From Verticillium longisporum (lineage: Eukaryota; Ascomycota; Sordariomycetes; Glomerellales; Plectosphaerellaceae), in NCBI GenBank assembly GCA_019188255.1, contig JAETXT010000002.1:6751011-6815010 (forward strand): 64,000 nt of DNA, written 5' to 3'. A program made the position numbers and the translations under genes. The notes under the pieces were generated by a model, which was not told where the DNA came from, did not search any database, and worked only from the letters and a program-made list of their open reading frames with translations. This document shows, piece after piece, positions 38,396 to 49,518 of this stretch. Numbering within the stretch: position 1 is the first letter of the stretch; every line of letters starts with the position of its first letter.

Positions 38396-41300
38396 GTTTC
38401 CGGCCGACCCTCCCACGCCTCCTCCTCCTCACTCTCGCTGTTCTCATCTTTTTTTTATTTTTTATTTTTTATTTTTACAAGGAGCCTTGGCAGCTCCGCC
38501 CTACCCCTGTCATTGACCGCGTCCAGAATTTCCCACGAGACCGCGACCGCATGCAGGTCTTGCTGTGTGGAGTAGGCCCCAGTGCCTGTTGTGCTGGCGA
38601 ATTGGGCCACCTATTTTTTTCTTTTTTCCCCAGCCCTTTTGAAGATGAGCCCGAAAGCAGTCGATTGCAATGGGGGTCCGGCGGTCTTGTCTGGAGCTAA
38701 CGAAGGTCGTGGGCCACATCCCGCCCGGCATTTGTGCCCATGACCGACCGATGGGATGCATGGCGGGAATCTTCTCCTTGAAAGTCACACTGGCGTTCGC
38801 ATCTGCAAACTTTGCTTCGTAGGGATTACTGGCTGATTTCACCGACACGATTTTCTGCACGCTTCCGCTGTCATACACAGCTTCCTTCGATGACATACTC
38901 TGCCGTGTCCCGCAATGCAATGCAATGCGCTGCGTTTTTGGCACCGTCTGGTGGCAACCGAGGCCGAGGCCATCAAATCAATTGGTGGGCAAGGAGGACG
39001 ACATCGACGCTGCGAGGCCACAGAACAAGAGGCTGCGCGGACGTTGGCGTGGAGGATTGGATCTGGATGATGGGGGATGCAGGCTACTGGCCGCTTGCTT
39101 GCTGCTGAATGCACGTTGCTTCATCCCTGACGCATGGGTTCCATCCTCCTCCTCCTCCATGTAGGCGGCGAAGCAGCGGTGAGCAAATAAATCACCACCA
39201 GTTGACTGCTCGCTTCTAGTGTACCTGGGCGCTGCGCCGCCACCACGTATGGGGTCAAGTTAGCTCTGCAGTACTCGAACTGCCCGCGCACCGCTGTTGT
39301 TGTTGTCTCAGTCTTTTTTTTCTTTCTCGTTGGTTTCAAGAGCAGAATCAGGGGCCCGAACCATCAAGAAATTAAGAAGTGAGAAGCAGAGGACGATGGC
39401 TGTTGTTTGCCAGGCATTGCATGTCGGGCAGTGCTGGGCCGACTTGCGAGTACGGTGTCTCCCCTCACCTCCCGGCCCCGAGAAACGAACCAAATACCAA
39501 GTTGCGCAAGATCTCTGGTGGTTGTAGTTGTGTCGGCAGCCACGGTTTTCGGGGCTCGGAGACGAGTCATCACCACTATTCAACCCACTCATCATTCAGA
39601 CTGCCTCTGACTCCTCGGACCATTGGGAACAGGCACTTGCCAAGCAGGTGTCTACCCGCTGCATGGATGCCAGTAAGCAAACAGCCCACCCGCACGCACC
39701 CCCTCGCGATGCAGTATTCTGTATGCAGCATGCAAAATGCAGAATGGAGGACGCTGGACGTTGAACGCTAAACCATGAACGCACAATGCCGGGAAACGCC
39801 AGGCCACGAGAAAGCACGACAGCTCACCACGAAGCAAACAGCCTGCAGGACGCAAGGCAAGGCGTACCGGGATGCGAGTCGCGCAGTGGAGAGACACGGA
39901 AGTACCCATGCCCCCGTCCATCTGTGAATTTCGAATCTGACAGGGCGAGCATGCATGGGCAAAGACCCGAACACGGCACGGGGGCACGGGCGGACGGGGG
40001 TGTCCTTCCGGCGGCTGCAGGAATTGACCAACCCAGGCGCACCAGATCCTTGGTGCCAGGCAGCGCCAGGTTAACTCGGCTGCTGGCTGACAAGAAGCAG
40101 GCAGGCAAACAAGCAAGCAGGCAAGCAAACATCAAGCACGGGGACGGTCGGCACACGCCAGTCTTCATGGCAGCCGCCGGGGCTTGGATCCAGAGCAATC
40201 AAGAACGCACGTATCCGCCCCGTCAGCGCGCGACCCCTTCACTTCGGGGGCCGGGGTAAAGGAGACGAGACGAGCTGGGTGCCTTGCCTTGCCTTGCCTC
40301 GAGCCCGCTTTAGCCTGGCCTGACCGCATGTCCCCCCCTCCCTCGTCTCGCCCATCGGGAATCGCAAATCGCCTAGGGGTCGTTCCACTCGCCGCAACCA
40401 CAGGCTGCGGACCGGCGCGGGCTGCGGCAGGATCGACGCCGATCTGGTCGTTTCTGCCAACTTTCCATGACAGTTGCGGTTTGGCTCCCGGTACCCGCGG
40501 CTGGACGCTGTGTCCCCTTGCTTTTCCCCCCTCTCTCTCTCCCGCTCATGTCAATCAAAGTCGCCATGTCCAATTGTGTGAAAGTGTTATTGGTCCCCCC
40601 CTCTTTCCCTCTGTTCACCTTCCTTTCTCCTTGCCTTGCATGGGGAGGGGCTGGGGTCGTAAGGGGTGGCGCAACCCTCAGCTTCTCGCACGTCCAACAA
40701 GGGGTCCTGCTCGGCGAGCACGACGTATGCAATCAACCGTGGGCGGGGCGTATGTGTTGGTGGCATATCCCTGGACACGGCGTACTGGCTGCTTGTCGCC
40801 CGTTCAGGTTGTTGTTTGCCATGCCCAAAGCCATGCATAGCCAGCACCGGCGGGCCGAAAGGCGGAAAGATTGCCCTCTCATCAGGCCATCGAGATGAGA
40901 CGAGGCGCGGGACAGCATTCCCGGTTCGGATGGGAAGAAGAAGGGGGGCGCGGAATGCTCAAGCAGGCAAGGTCTGGACCGACCGGACCACGACAGCAAC
41001 TAGACCGGTCTGATCGTTTGGGCTTCATCTTTTCGCCCGTGGGACGAACAAACAGTGCTTTCGTGCTATGTACAAAGTACATATACATGTGGTGGTGCGC
41101 GGAGCACGAGGCGGCGGCACGGTGAAGTCAAGAGACTTGCCAGAGCAGGGTCGGATTGATCCGTGGTCAATGGTCGAGAGCTCAGATGGGCAATAATCAG
41201 CTCTGAGTGTCGGGCAGATACGCCCATGGGCGGCGTCGGCGAACAGGCACAACGGCGGTAGCCATCCGGCATAGCACGGCGAGCCTGGAATTCCGGCCTC

Positions 41301-41794
41301 ACTGTTCTTATCCACCATCAACACCGGCCGGTACCTCGGCCGCGCGTGGGAGGCCTTGCGCCGCGTCGTTGCCGACCACGCGCGGGCGGCGAGAGCGGGT
41401 CACCGCAACTGCGGCACACTAACTTATCCTGTGTCGACTTTACTTGTCGCTGTTGATTGTGGGGGTGGATGTTGCCGAAATGTCTCCGCTCCATCGCTTC
41501 TGCCACTTCACCTGTCTCTTCGTTGAGATACCTGGCACTCAAACAGCAAGACTCGGAGACATACGTAGGACCCAGTCACTCGATTCTCTCCGTTCTTTGG
41601 CATTTAAGGTTGTGTGCACCACGGCTTGCTGCCTTGCCTCGTCCATCTTTTGGCCGCCCTTCTCGCAACTTGCTCCAGCTCTTGATCATTGATCCCAGCT
41701 ACCTTACTTACCTTGCTCTGCTCGCACGCACGCCGTTCATTCTACTTGCGTACAGACTCACTCAAATCGAGTTTGCGACACAAGTAACGTCACC

Positions 41795-43186
41795 ATGAGT
41801 GACACGACAGCTGTCAACAAAGCTTACTTTGAGTACGTGTGCTTCCCTCTAACCGGTGACGCGATGCTTCTCCCTTCCTGAGGCCGGGTTCCTACAGCAG
41901 CCTCGTCCTCCTCCTCTTTTCTGCTGCCTCGTCCTTCCCCCCACTTCGTCGGGTGGTCGATGGGTTGTGACAGCCATGACGAAAATGCGCTGTGTCGACG
42001 GCGCCGTGCCACCAGCGATCCTTCTCTACGTTGTTGTGCTTGAGCTGACACGTCTTCTCTTTTCTCCGCTTCCAGCGGCCTAGCGTCCGAGTATGACCGC
42101 CGCTTCGAGAAGACCATCAGTCAGCTCGTCAAGGAGATCCAGAAACGCCGAGACTTCATCGGCATTGACTGGGTTCAGGAGGATAGTGATGACGAAGATG
42201 ACAATGGCGATACTACCGAGTCGTCTATCGGCGCTGGCAAGACGGTCAAACTGCTCGACTATGCTTGTGGCACCGGACTCGTGTCGAGGGTATGTGTTCG
42301 CTCTGACAAGAATCGTCTTTCCTCCTTGCTCTCCCTTCTCTCGCCAGCCCATGGCATCATTCCTACTGGATGCCATTTACTCAAGCAATGTACGGCTCTG
42401 ACGCGTACACATTCACAGGCCCTCGCCCAATACACTACGCAATGTGTAGGCATCGATGTCTCGGAGAAGATGGTGGCGGCGTTCAACGCCAGAGCCGAGA
42501 ACCAGGTTCGTAACGTGCCCCCTAGGCATGACCAAATATCTCCGTTCTGCCCACCTCCAGCCCTCTGTTCACCCTGCTCCCCGCAGGATACTCTCCCCCA
42601 GATCCCCCCCTCCTGTCCTCCTAGGTCTAGACTGATGCGTCATGGTGTGATGCACCAACAGGGCCTCTCTGCCAACGAGATGCGAGCCTACCACGGCAAC
42701 CTGATAGATCCATCTGATCCTAGCCCTGCAGCCCTCGCGGGTGATAACTTCTCCGGTTTCGACCTCGCCGTCGTGGGCCTTGGTTTCCACCATTTTGACG
42801 ATCCTGAGTACGCGGCCAAACAGCTCGTGGCGCGCCTCAAGCCCAATGGCGTGCTGCTGATCATTGACTTTTTCGAGCACGGCGACCACGGGCACGCGCA
42901 TGACGACAAGCATGGCCACGGTCATGGTCATGGTCATGGTCACGGCCACAGCCACGACCACGAGCATGCCCATCACCATGACAAGCCTGCCGAGGCAGCA
43001 AGGGATCCTCCGGCCAACGGCGTCATGCACCACGGCTTCTCGGAAGAGCGCATGCGAGCCATGCTCGAGGGCGCCGGCGCCGGGACGAATTACGCGCTGC
43101 AAGAGGTCGGTAGCGGCGTCGTGTTCCACGGCGCAGACGAGGACCGAAAGCGGCGTGTCTTCATGGCTCGGGGCACCAAGGCATAA
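41795..43186 (+). CDS. SAM-dependent methyltransferase with His-rich insert
   Basis: Four exons: 41795-41832, 42076-42289, 42419-42505 and 42662-43186. Introns are 243, 129 and 156 nt, and phases agree, giving 287 residues. Class I methyltransferase motifs are visible: motif I LLDYACGTG at the end of exon 2, the acidic-loop segment VGIDVSEKM in exon 3, FDLAVVGLGFHHFDD around residues 146-159, and LKPNGVLLIIDFFEHG around 172-187. The type-11 methyltransferase fold is well supported; the substrate is unknown. Residues 186-219 form a histidine-rich insert (17 His in 34 residues) directly after the motif that usually leads into the last strands. Such inserts commonly bind Ni, Zn or Cu. The gene converges with the SHB17-like gene 212 bp downstream. 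Confidence 0.87.
42900..42985 (+). repeat. His-Gly coding repeat in methyltransferase
   Basis: Tandem GGTCAT/GGCCAC hexanucleotides encode alternating His-Gly in the metal-binding-like insert. Codons alternate between CAT and CAC, so the repeat is not a perfectly homogeneous microsatellite. Confidence 0.85.
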
Positions 43187-43398
43187 ACGTAGAGACAATG
43201 GCGGGAACAGCAGGGACGGACAGCAGCATATCTTCTTCAACTCGAAACATGCGGATGAACAAGGTCAACAGCCGAGAGGCTGGTAGTGAGGCTACATCGA
43301 ATAGAGGTGTCGAGTTGATTAGTCTATTCTCAGTAAGCCAACGTGCGAGACCTTTCTCTATGGTCCAATTGTCCCATTGCACATTCGGTCACCCCGGC

Positions 43399-44328
43399 TC
43401 ACTTGTGGCCCGCAGCCTTCTCGGCGATATCGACAACGAAGGCGCCGCCCAGGAGAATAGCGGGCTCGTCAATGTTCTGGTGCTCATAGCTGCAGACAGT
43501 GTTAGCGAACCGACCGCGAAAAGGTATGCCTCCAGGTTCCGCAACCCACCTCAAGGTTCCCACGCCACCAGCCTCCAACACAAACGCCGGTCCCTCGTGC
43601 AGTGCCTTGCCGGCCCACCGCAGAGCAAAGGCGCGCAAAATGTGGCCGTGGGCGACAACGAGAACGTCGCCTGTGCTGCTCGCGGCGTCGGCTCCCTTTT
43701 CAAGCACGGGTGCCTGCCAGCGGTCGCGGATGTCTTGAATCAGACGATCCAGGCGCTCAGTGACTTGCTCGGGACTCCTGTTTGTTCGATCAGCACACTT
43801 GCCTTGCGGGGGGGGAAGTGCGGTCTTTGTGCATGGGCATATGGGCCGCCAGGAAACTTACTCGCCACCGGGACAGCCGTCACGCCAGATATCCCAGCCT
43901 TCGGAAAGCCCCTGCTCCTTACGCAGGCGACGAATCTCGGGACTTGTGATGCCTTCATAGTCGCCATAATCCCACTCGCGAATGTCGTTTGTGACCTGAA
44001 CCTGGGCGTCGCAGGAGCGGCTCGTGCCGGCGCCGTCGCCATCAGCGCCGTCGGCGGCTGGTTCACCGTGGGCCTGCCAGGGAAGCGGGTTGCGCAGACC
44101 CAGGTTGAGGAGCTCAAAGGTGCGCTGGGCCCGCTTCCGCGGGGAGACGTAAATGTGAGCGAGCTGACGGGGAACGATGAGGCGGTCGCGTCCGACGAGA
44201 GCGCGGCCCGTTGCCTGGATACGTTTTTCGCCATTGGCAGTCAGTGGGATGTCGGTCGTGCCCGTGTGACGGCCGTTCAGAGACCACTCTGTCTCGCCGT
44301 GGCGGATGATGAAGACGCGGGGCGCCAT
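43399..44328 (-). CDS. Sedoheptulose-1,7-bisphosphatase-like phosphatase (histidine phosphatase family)
   Basis: Three exons on the minus strand: 44328-43862, 43777-43550 and 43489-43399. Introns are 84 and 60 nt, and 261 residues are encoded. The N-terminal FIIRHGETEW carries the phospho-accepting histidine (His10). SPRKRAQRT supplies the conserved Arg, REWDYGDYEG the acid, and VVAHGHILR the second catalytic His. Removing the second intron creates GTLSYEHQNIDEPA, which matches the C-terminal SY.HHNIDEPA of yeast Shb17. WNIWRDGC-like and PEQV segments also match. Shb17 hydrolyses sedoheptulose 1,7-bisphosphate in riboneogenesis. Compared with Shb17 there is an extra Ala/Gly/Asp-rich loop at about residues 88-105. 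Convergent with the methyltransferase. Confidence 0.88.
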
Positions 44329-44996
44329 GGCGGGGTACTGGGTTTGTTGGGGGGGAGATGCTGAGAGAGAATCAGTGCCACAGTCTCAAGATTTGTGCTC
44401 CCAGGCTACAGGAAATGTTCCGTATGCGAGCCTCGATCTTGATCAAATTCATGTTCAGGTCACCCATCTGGTGCAGGTGCAGGCCGATAAGCTCTGGACG
44501 AGGCATCCCCACAGCGTGATCCGTCATGACGTGATGGTCAATGGATTTGGGACCATGTAGGCCGACTAGTTGACTGACAGTGGGCACGGAAATACGATGA
44601 TGACTGAAGGGCAATTCATCTCATCTGCCGGTGCCGTACTTCCGTCGTGAAGTGTTTCAGGCCGCAAGAGACGGTCGAATCCTAAAAGTAGAGGCCATAC
44701 TCACTCTGTCGCGCTCACAGTGGGCGCTCATGCGCTCTTGCGTTTCAACAAGCCGAAGGCAGGTTTGGGCGCAATGGCGAAACTTTGAACGTGCGGCGGG
44801 ACGGAGAGCTGGAGAGCTGGAGAGCTGGAGAGAGAGAGAGAGAAGATGCGACAGTGTGTTCATCAACAAAAAGGGCCCGATGTGCCCTCGAGCGACGAGT
44901 CTGCTTCTTTCCAGATGATTGGAAGCAAACAGATACACCTCGGCCGTTCTTACCCAGGTTTCCCTCGCAACACGAACTCATCGGCGCTTCCCAGAA
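44329..44996. other. Intergenic spacer
   Basis: Promoter side of the SHB17-like gene. It contains a minisatellite of GAGAGCTG units at 44805-44841 running into a GA tract. No gene seen. Confidence 0.6.
44805..44841. repeat. GAGAGCTG minisatellite and GA tract
   Basis: Three to four GAGAGCTG units followed by about six GA dinucleotides. Confidence 0.9.
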
Positions 44997-45407
44997 ATGG
45001 ACGGCAAGAGCGGAGGGCAAGGGCGATTACTAAGTCACTGGAGCTGGAGCTGGACCTCGACGCCGTGGGTGCTGTCCCGCTCCGCTCCCGGTCTTGGCAC
45101 CAGCAGGAGCAGCAACGCGTCGATCGCCGTCGCCGACCCTGCCTCTGCCGCCGTGTCCAGCTCAACCTCGACCGTGAACGACATTGAGCTCCGGCCCTGG
45201 CGTTCGAACTCTGCGTCGTCATTGACCTCCAAAGAGAGCCCGTTGACGCCATTCGCCAACCTGCGATCGAGACCCCACAACCACACCCGCACCAGCTCTG
45301 TCACCAGTCTTTGCTCGACCTCGAGTACCTCGACCACCACCAGCAACACCAGCACCTCTTCCGTCAAGAGCCAGGAAGCCCAGTCAGTCTGGCGTGACTA
45401 CTGGTGA
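44997..45407 (+). CDS. Possible Ser/Thr-rich small protein
   Basis: An open frame of 136 codons from ATG 44997 to the TGA at 45405-45407. After a Trp/Ser-rich start it encodes a Ser/Thr/Ala-rich sequence (DIELRPWRSNSASSLTSK, then long Ser/Thr runs, ending SVWRDYW). Base use at third positions looks coding, and the stop is only 42 bp before the next gene's ATG on the same strand. It may be an independent small gene, an upstream open frame in the next gene's leader, or chance. I recognise no family. Confidence 0.38.
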   Translation: MDGKSGGQGRLLSHWSWSWTSTPWVLSRSAPGLGTSRSSNASIAVADPASAAVSSSTSTVNDIELRPWRSNSASSLTSKESPLTPFANLRSRPHNHTRTSSVTSLCSTSSTSTTTSNTSTSSVKSQEAQSVWRDYW

Positions 45408-45449
45408 CTGCCCAACTCACTCAGGCCATCTTTCCGCTCCCCCCCCACA

Positions 45450-45819
45450 ATGGCGACCCCCGGTGCCCGCAAGGTCCGCGCCGGCGTCATCGCCGCCTGT
45501 TTCGCTGCCGTCGTCTTCACCGGCGCCATCTACGGCGCCGGCATCAAGACGCAGCAAGAATGGACAGAGGTATGTACTGCGCCCCCTTCTCCGTTGCACG
45601 TCCCCTGCGTACCCTCCCGACTGACTCCCCTGGCCTCTACAGAAGCGCGGCCAGTTCCGCCAGTCCCCCCTCAGCGAACAAATCTCCGTCCTCGAGTCCC
45701 AGCGTCGGGGCCTCGTCGAGCAACGCGACGCCCTGATGAACAAACTCGCCGCTTTTGAGACCAGGGTCCGCGAAAGAGACGCCAAGGCTGCAAAGGAGGC
45801 GTCCGAGCCGGCAAGATAG
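45450..45819 (+). CDS. Small single-pass membrane protein with coiled coil
   Basis: Two exons (45450-45569 and 45643-45819) with a 73-nt intron (GTATGT donor, CTACAG acceptor) give 98 residues. A short basic N-terminus (MATPGARKVR) is followed by one hydrophobic segment at about residues 11-31, then a polar region and a heptad-like helix (SVLESQRRGLVEQRDALMNKLAAFETRVRERD, quoted by position 53-85 only in part). The layout, a basic start, one TM and a charged coiled coil, resembles small mitochondrial inner-membrane assembly factors, but I do not recognise the family and infer location only weakly. The start has a good context (CACAATGG). Confidence 0.72.
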
Positions 45820-46350
45820 GAACGTGCGATTCGGCGATTGTCACAACAAACTTTTCCGCGCCGAGACCTGCCTCTTCTCTTCACGCTCCGGGCTCCTCTC
45901 TGACAACCTCTCTGAGCAGGATCAGCTGCGCACCCGAGTGAATGGGATGCGTCCAGAACTACTACACCATGTGCCCTCGAGCAGATCAGGGGGCATCTTG
46001 ACCCCAAGGGACGCTCCAGTCTGAGCTTTGCACCAAGTGCCGCGTCGCGGTCAGGCAGCTGCCGGGCAGTGTACGGCGCGAGGCTTGGCGTGTGGTGCTG
46101 CCCTGTTGGGCGAATCCACTCCATAATAGCTCGGAGCAATGGCACGGGGAATAGAGGCACACAGTCACACGTGAATTCTGTATCATAGACTAATTAGAGA
46201 CAAAAGGAAGCACACTCTTCAAATAGTATGCCTCTCGTGACCCTAAAACCGGGCCAATACTGTCCCAAGTGTGCAACGCCCATCTGACCAGAGTGCGATC
46301 AGCCTGAAACCCAGAGGCCCAGTCAAAGAGAATATTTCCGCTCTTCTACT
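45820..46350. other. Intergenic spacer between convergent genes
   Basis: The 3' sides of the small membrane-protein gene and UBP6. No gene seen. Confidence 0.7.
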
Positions 46351-48123
46351 TTAGCTGCTCGGCTCCTCTGCTGTGGGCAGGGGAATAGCCTTGTACAACA
46401 GGATGAGCGCAGAGTGGGACTCGCCGCCACCCGCCAGGGCATCAATGGATGTCGATGGCACCTCGCTGACCTTGTCGTCGTTGAACCACCACCAGTTGCC
46501 GTCCTCCTCGCCCCTCTTGCCTGTCTTGGGATCGACACGCCCTCCTTCTTGACGTACGCTGTGTAATGACCGCTATCGGCGCTCGAGCCCTGGTGCGTCA
46601 CCACACCACGGAGTTCGTACAAACCCGACTGGTTGGCACCCTCGTCTTGCTTGAGGGCCGGGTTGATGAGTCCGTCCAGCTCCTTCTTGAGCGTCAGGAG
46701 AGATGCATCGCGCTCCGCGTCAAACTCGGCATCCGTCTTGTAAGTCTCTGTCATCTCTGTGTCGCCGTCGCCCGACACCTTGGGCAGCTGGCTCACGGGC
46801 GCCTTCTTCTCGTTGGCCTTCTCCAGTGCTGTCTTCTCCTGTGGGGCGCCAGAGGACCCAGCGACGTCGCCGCGATCGTTGGCGTTGATCTTGCGCCTCT
46901 TGCGAGCCCGCTGCACATCCTCCTCATCCTTGCGGATCTCGCGAACCTTGTCGCGGACGGGAATGAGCATCGACTTAAGTTCGTCGTTGCAAAACTCAAC
47001 AGCATCAAGCTCGTGCGGGAACACAACCTTTCGCATGATCTTCGCCTTCTTTTGAGTATCACGGCGCCAGAAGAAACGGACGAAATGGACCGTCAAGTAC
47101 TTCGGCAGCCGCGAGATCTGTGACTTCTTGGTAAAGTTCGTATCACGGTCGAGTACCGCCGATCTCTTCTCAATCTTTTCCGTGAGGCCCGCCGCAATGC
47201 CATCCCGAAGGTGGTTAATTGTGCCGTCAATATGACAGTTCAGCTTGAAGAAAGTCTCGGTCGACTTGCTTGTTTCCTCGCCGCCGTCCCTAGCATCCTG
47301 CTCATCGGCTTCGAGCGTCGAAGTCAGTCCGCCGGCCATGTACTTGTCGATGAAGGAAGAATCCTTGCCTTCACCCAGACGCTGCTTGAGTTGGCTCACA
47401 ATCTGCGACCATGCCTCCTCGGCGTCCTGCTGAGCAAAGCCATTGCCTTGCTTAGACTTTTCGGCGAACTGAGGATACACGGAACGCAGCACGGTCAGGA
47501 ATGTGTGGGGCGCCACACTGTCCTGGGTCTCCGCCATCATCTTGTAGAGGTCGACAAGAGGTGTAGCCAGGTCAGCCTGCGAGACGGGTTGCAGGCCAAG
47601 AGAACCCTGGACAGGGCGAGGGGCTGGGCCCTTGGCCTTGTATGTAGTCAGGCTCTGTTGGAGCTCGGGGATCGATCGAAGGGTCTGGAGAGTCGAATTG
47701 AGGTAGCAGGTGTTCCCAAGGTTGATAAGGCCAGCCGGAGTTGCGCCCTCTTGCTGTGCGGCCTCTGCTTCGGTCATGTCCTCGACGAACTTGATAGCCT
47801 CTTTCGGGCGAGCGAGGGTAGCACTGCCATCGGCGGGCGAGCCCATCATCATGATGACCTGGCCGGGCTTGAAGGCTAGCTTCGACATGTCGGCTTCATC
47901 CTTGAGGGGTCCACCCCGGACGAGGATCTTCTGGCGTTCGGGCTCGACGCCCGTCAGACTGTAGAGCTGGTATTTGAGGGTCTCTCCATTGGCAGTGGTA
48001 TCGACCTCAACGTCGTACTTTTTGCCAGAGTGTTTGACGACAACTGAGCGGCAACCCTGTCAGTACAAGCGAAGGAAGCAGAACGGCCTCGCTTGGAGTA
48101 CACTCACTCGGTATAGTGGCCAT
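46351..48123 (-). CDS. Proteasome-associated ubiquitin hydrolase Ubp6/USP14, with an apparent frameshift
   Basis: Two exons: a 16-nt first exon (48123-48108) and 48043-46351, with a 64-nt intron. Residues 1 to about 75 are a ubiquitin-like domain (VVVKHSGKKYDVEV, then ILVRGGPLKDE and KPGQVIMMMG), which in this family docks to the proteasome. The catalytic domain has the Cys box GLINLGNTCYLNSTLQ with Cys118, the same number as in yeast Ubp6, and the His box THQGSSADSGHYTAY with His498. After KKEG (about residue 506) the frame shifts. One more base at the GGG run (plus 46540-46542) restores WWWFNDDKV and LAGGGESHSALILLYK and ends at 46351, giving 569 residues. As written the frame would run to 46323 with a wrong tail. 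Shares a 629-bp divergent promoter with ARPC4. Confidence 0.92.
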
Positions 48124-48752
48124 GTTGGCGGTTCGTTGTATGGGGCGTGGTAACAGGCACCAGTGGCTGTCGATAAAGTGATATTTGAGTCTGGGGAGGT
48201 AACGTCGTATTATAGAGCCGGCAGACGGTTTGCCCAACAAGGTTTCACGAGGAATGCGATTCAAATGCTGATGGTGAAGGTTGAGGATGGGAAAGTCTGC
48301 AGGTGGGAGGCAGCTCTCTAGGTGCGTCACCGCCCGTCGCCTGGAGTAGGGTCCAATACCTCGTAGTACAAGGCAACCAGCAGTTTGCTTGCGGGGCACC
48401 AAAGTACCTACTACCTATCAGCTCACTGCCCCTGGCCACTTCCTAGGTTTCTTCGTGGTGGGCGGTCTGGTTGGTGGGGGTCCGTCGCCCTTGCGCTGGT
48501 GGCGGGGGATCTGCGGGGCCGCCGAAGCTCAAGGAATCCAGCTGGTGGGGGGACAGTCAGCAAAGTCACGTGCCTCAGTGCCTGCGCCTCCTGTATCTGA
48601 TTCCACGTCTCGAGCTCGCGCCGTGCTGCCATGCTGCCCCACTGTGAGACGTCAGTGCCTCCAGCCGCCCCGACTTCACGAACCCCGCGGGCTCGACCGA
48701 CGACGACTTCCAAGACACTCGAGCTGCGGCAGACCTCTGTCGGTAAACAATC
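48124..48752. promoter_or_regulatory. Divergent promoter of UBP6 and ARPC4
   Basis: A 629-bp region between two start codons pointing away from each other. Both products are housekeeping proteins. It contains a short TACCTACTACCT motif at 48411-48422. No other gene seen. Confidence 0.55.
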
Positions 48753-49518
48753 ATGGTGCGCTTCACTAGATACAGCTGCCGAATCTTTCATGAAGCCTCC
48801 TGCTCACATGCTGCCTCTAGTCTCAGTCTCTCCGCCCCTACCTCCAGGCTGTCCGAAGCAGCCTGACATCTGCTCTCACCCTCTCCAACTTCGCCTCCCA
48901 GACTGCCGAGCGCCACAATGTTCCCGAGATTGAGGCCCAAACGTCCCCAGAGGTTCTCTTGACACCGCTGACGATCGCCCGTAACGAGAACGAAAGGGTC
49001 TTGATCGAGCCCAGCATCAATTCCATACGTATATCAATCAAGATCAAGCAGGCCGACGAGATCGAGCACATTCTGGTCCACAAGTTTACGCGCTTCTTGA
49101 CGCAACGAGCCGAGTCGTTCTTTATCTTGAGGAGGAAGGCGATCAAGGTTGGTTCATCCTGGAGGCAGACGCGCGTAGAGCCGCTTGTCGTCGCCCTGGA
49201 CATGTTACTAACTCGACTCAGGGTTACGACATCTCGTTCCTCATTACAAACTTCCATACCGAGGAGATGCTCAAACACAAGTTGGTAGACTTTATTATCC
49301 AATTTATGGAGGAAGTGGACAAGGAGATCTCTGAGATGAAGCTTTTCGTATGTTACGGCATCCTACTTTTACCGCCCCTTTATTTTCATGGCTGACCATC
49401 ACTCAGTTGAACGCCCGTGCGAGATTTGTCGCCGAGTCCTTCCTGACGCCTGTAAGTTTTCTCTTCCAACAAAATACCGCAAGACGGTGTCTGATTCGAT
49501 GCGTTGCAGTTTGATTAA
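48753..49518 (+). CDS. Arp2/3 complex subunit 4 (ARPC4, p20)
   Basis: Five exons: 48753-48755 (only the ATG), 48821-49147, 49222-49347, 49407-49451 and 49510-49518. All introns are phase 0 and 58-74 nt long; the second has a perfect ACTAAC branch site. The product is 169 residues, the usual size. It begins [12 protein letters not shown] and contains [50 protein letters not shown] and [13 protein letters not shown], all hallmark ARPC4 segments. The Arp2/3 complex nucleates branched actin at endocytic patches and growing tips. The one-codon first exon and three-codon last exon mean the gene is easily truncated by automated prediction. Confidence 0.95.

Larger units (their letters stand above)
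26545..41794. other. 15-kb gene-free region with many simple repeats
   Basis: Between the minus-strand transcription factor (start 26544) and the methyltransferase (start 41795) I find no open frame with a recognisable domain or a good splice model. The longest frames (212 codons at 27094-27732 minus, 272 at 27836-28654 minus, 218 at 40184-40840 plus) are low-complexity and overlapped by equally long frames on the opposite strand. The first 1-2 kb upstream of 26544 is probably the 5' leader and promoter of the transcription factor. The composition is normal, not RIPed. Simple repeats, G-rich tracts and GGTACC-type motifs are frequent. Confidence 0.6.

Noticed and set aside
40184..40840. A 218-codon plus-strand frame
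   Set aside because: No recognisable domain, Cys/Pro/Arg-rich translation typical of non-coding GC-rich DNA, and multiple overlapping frames.
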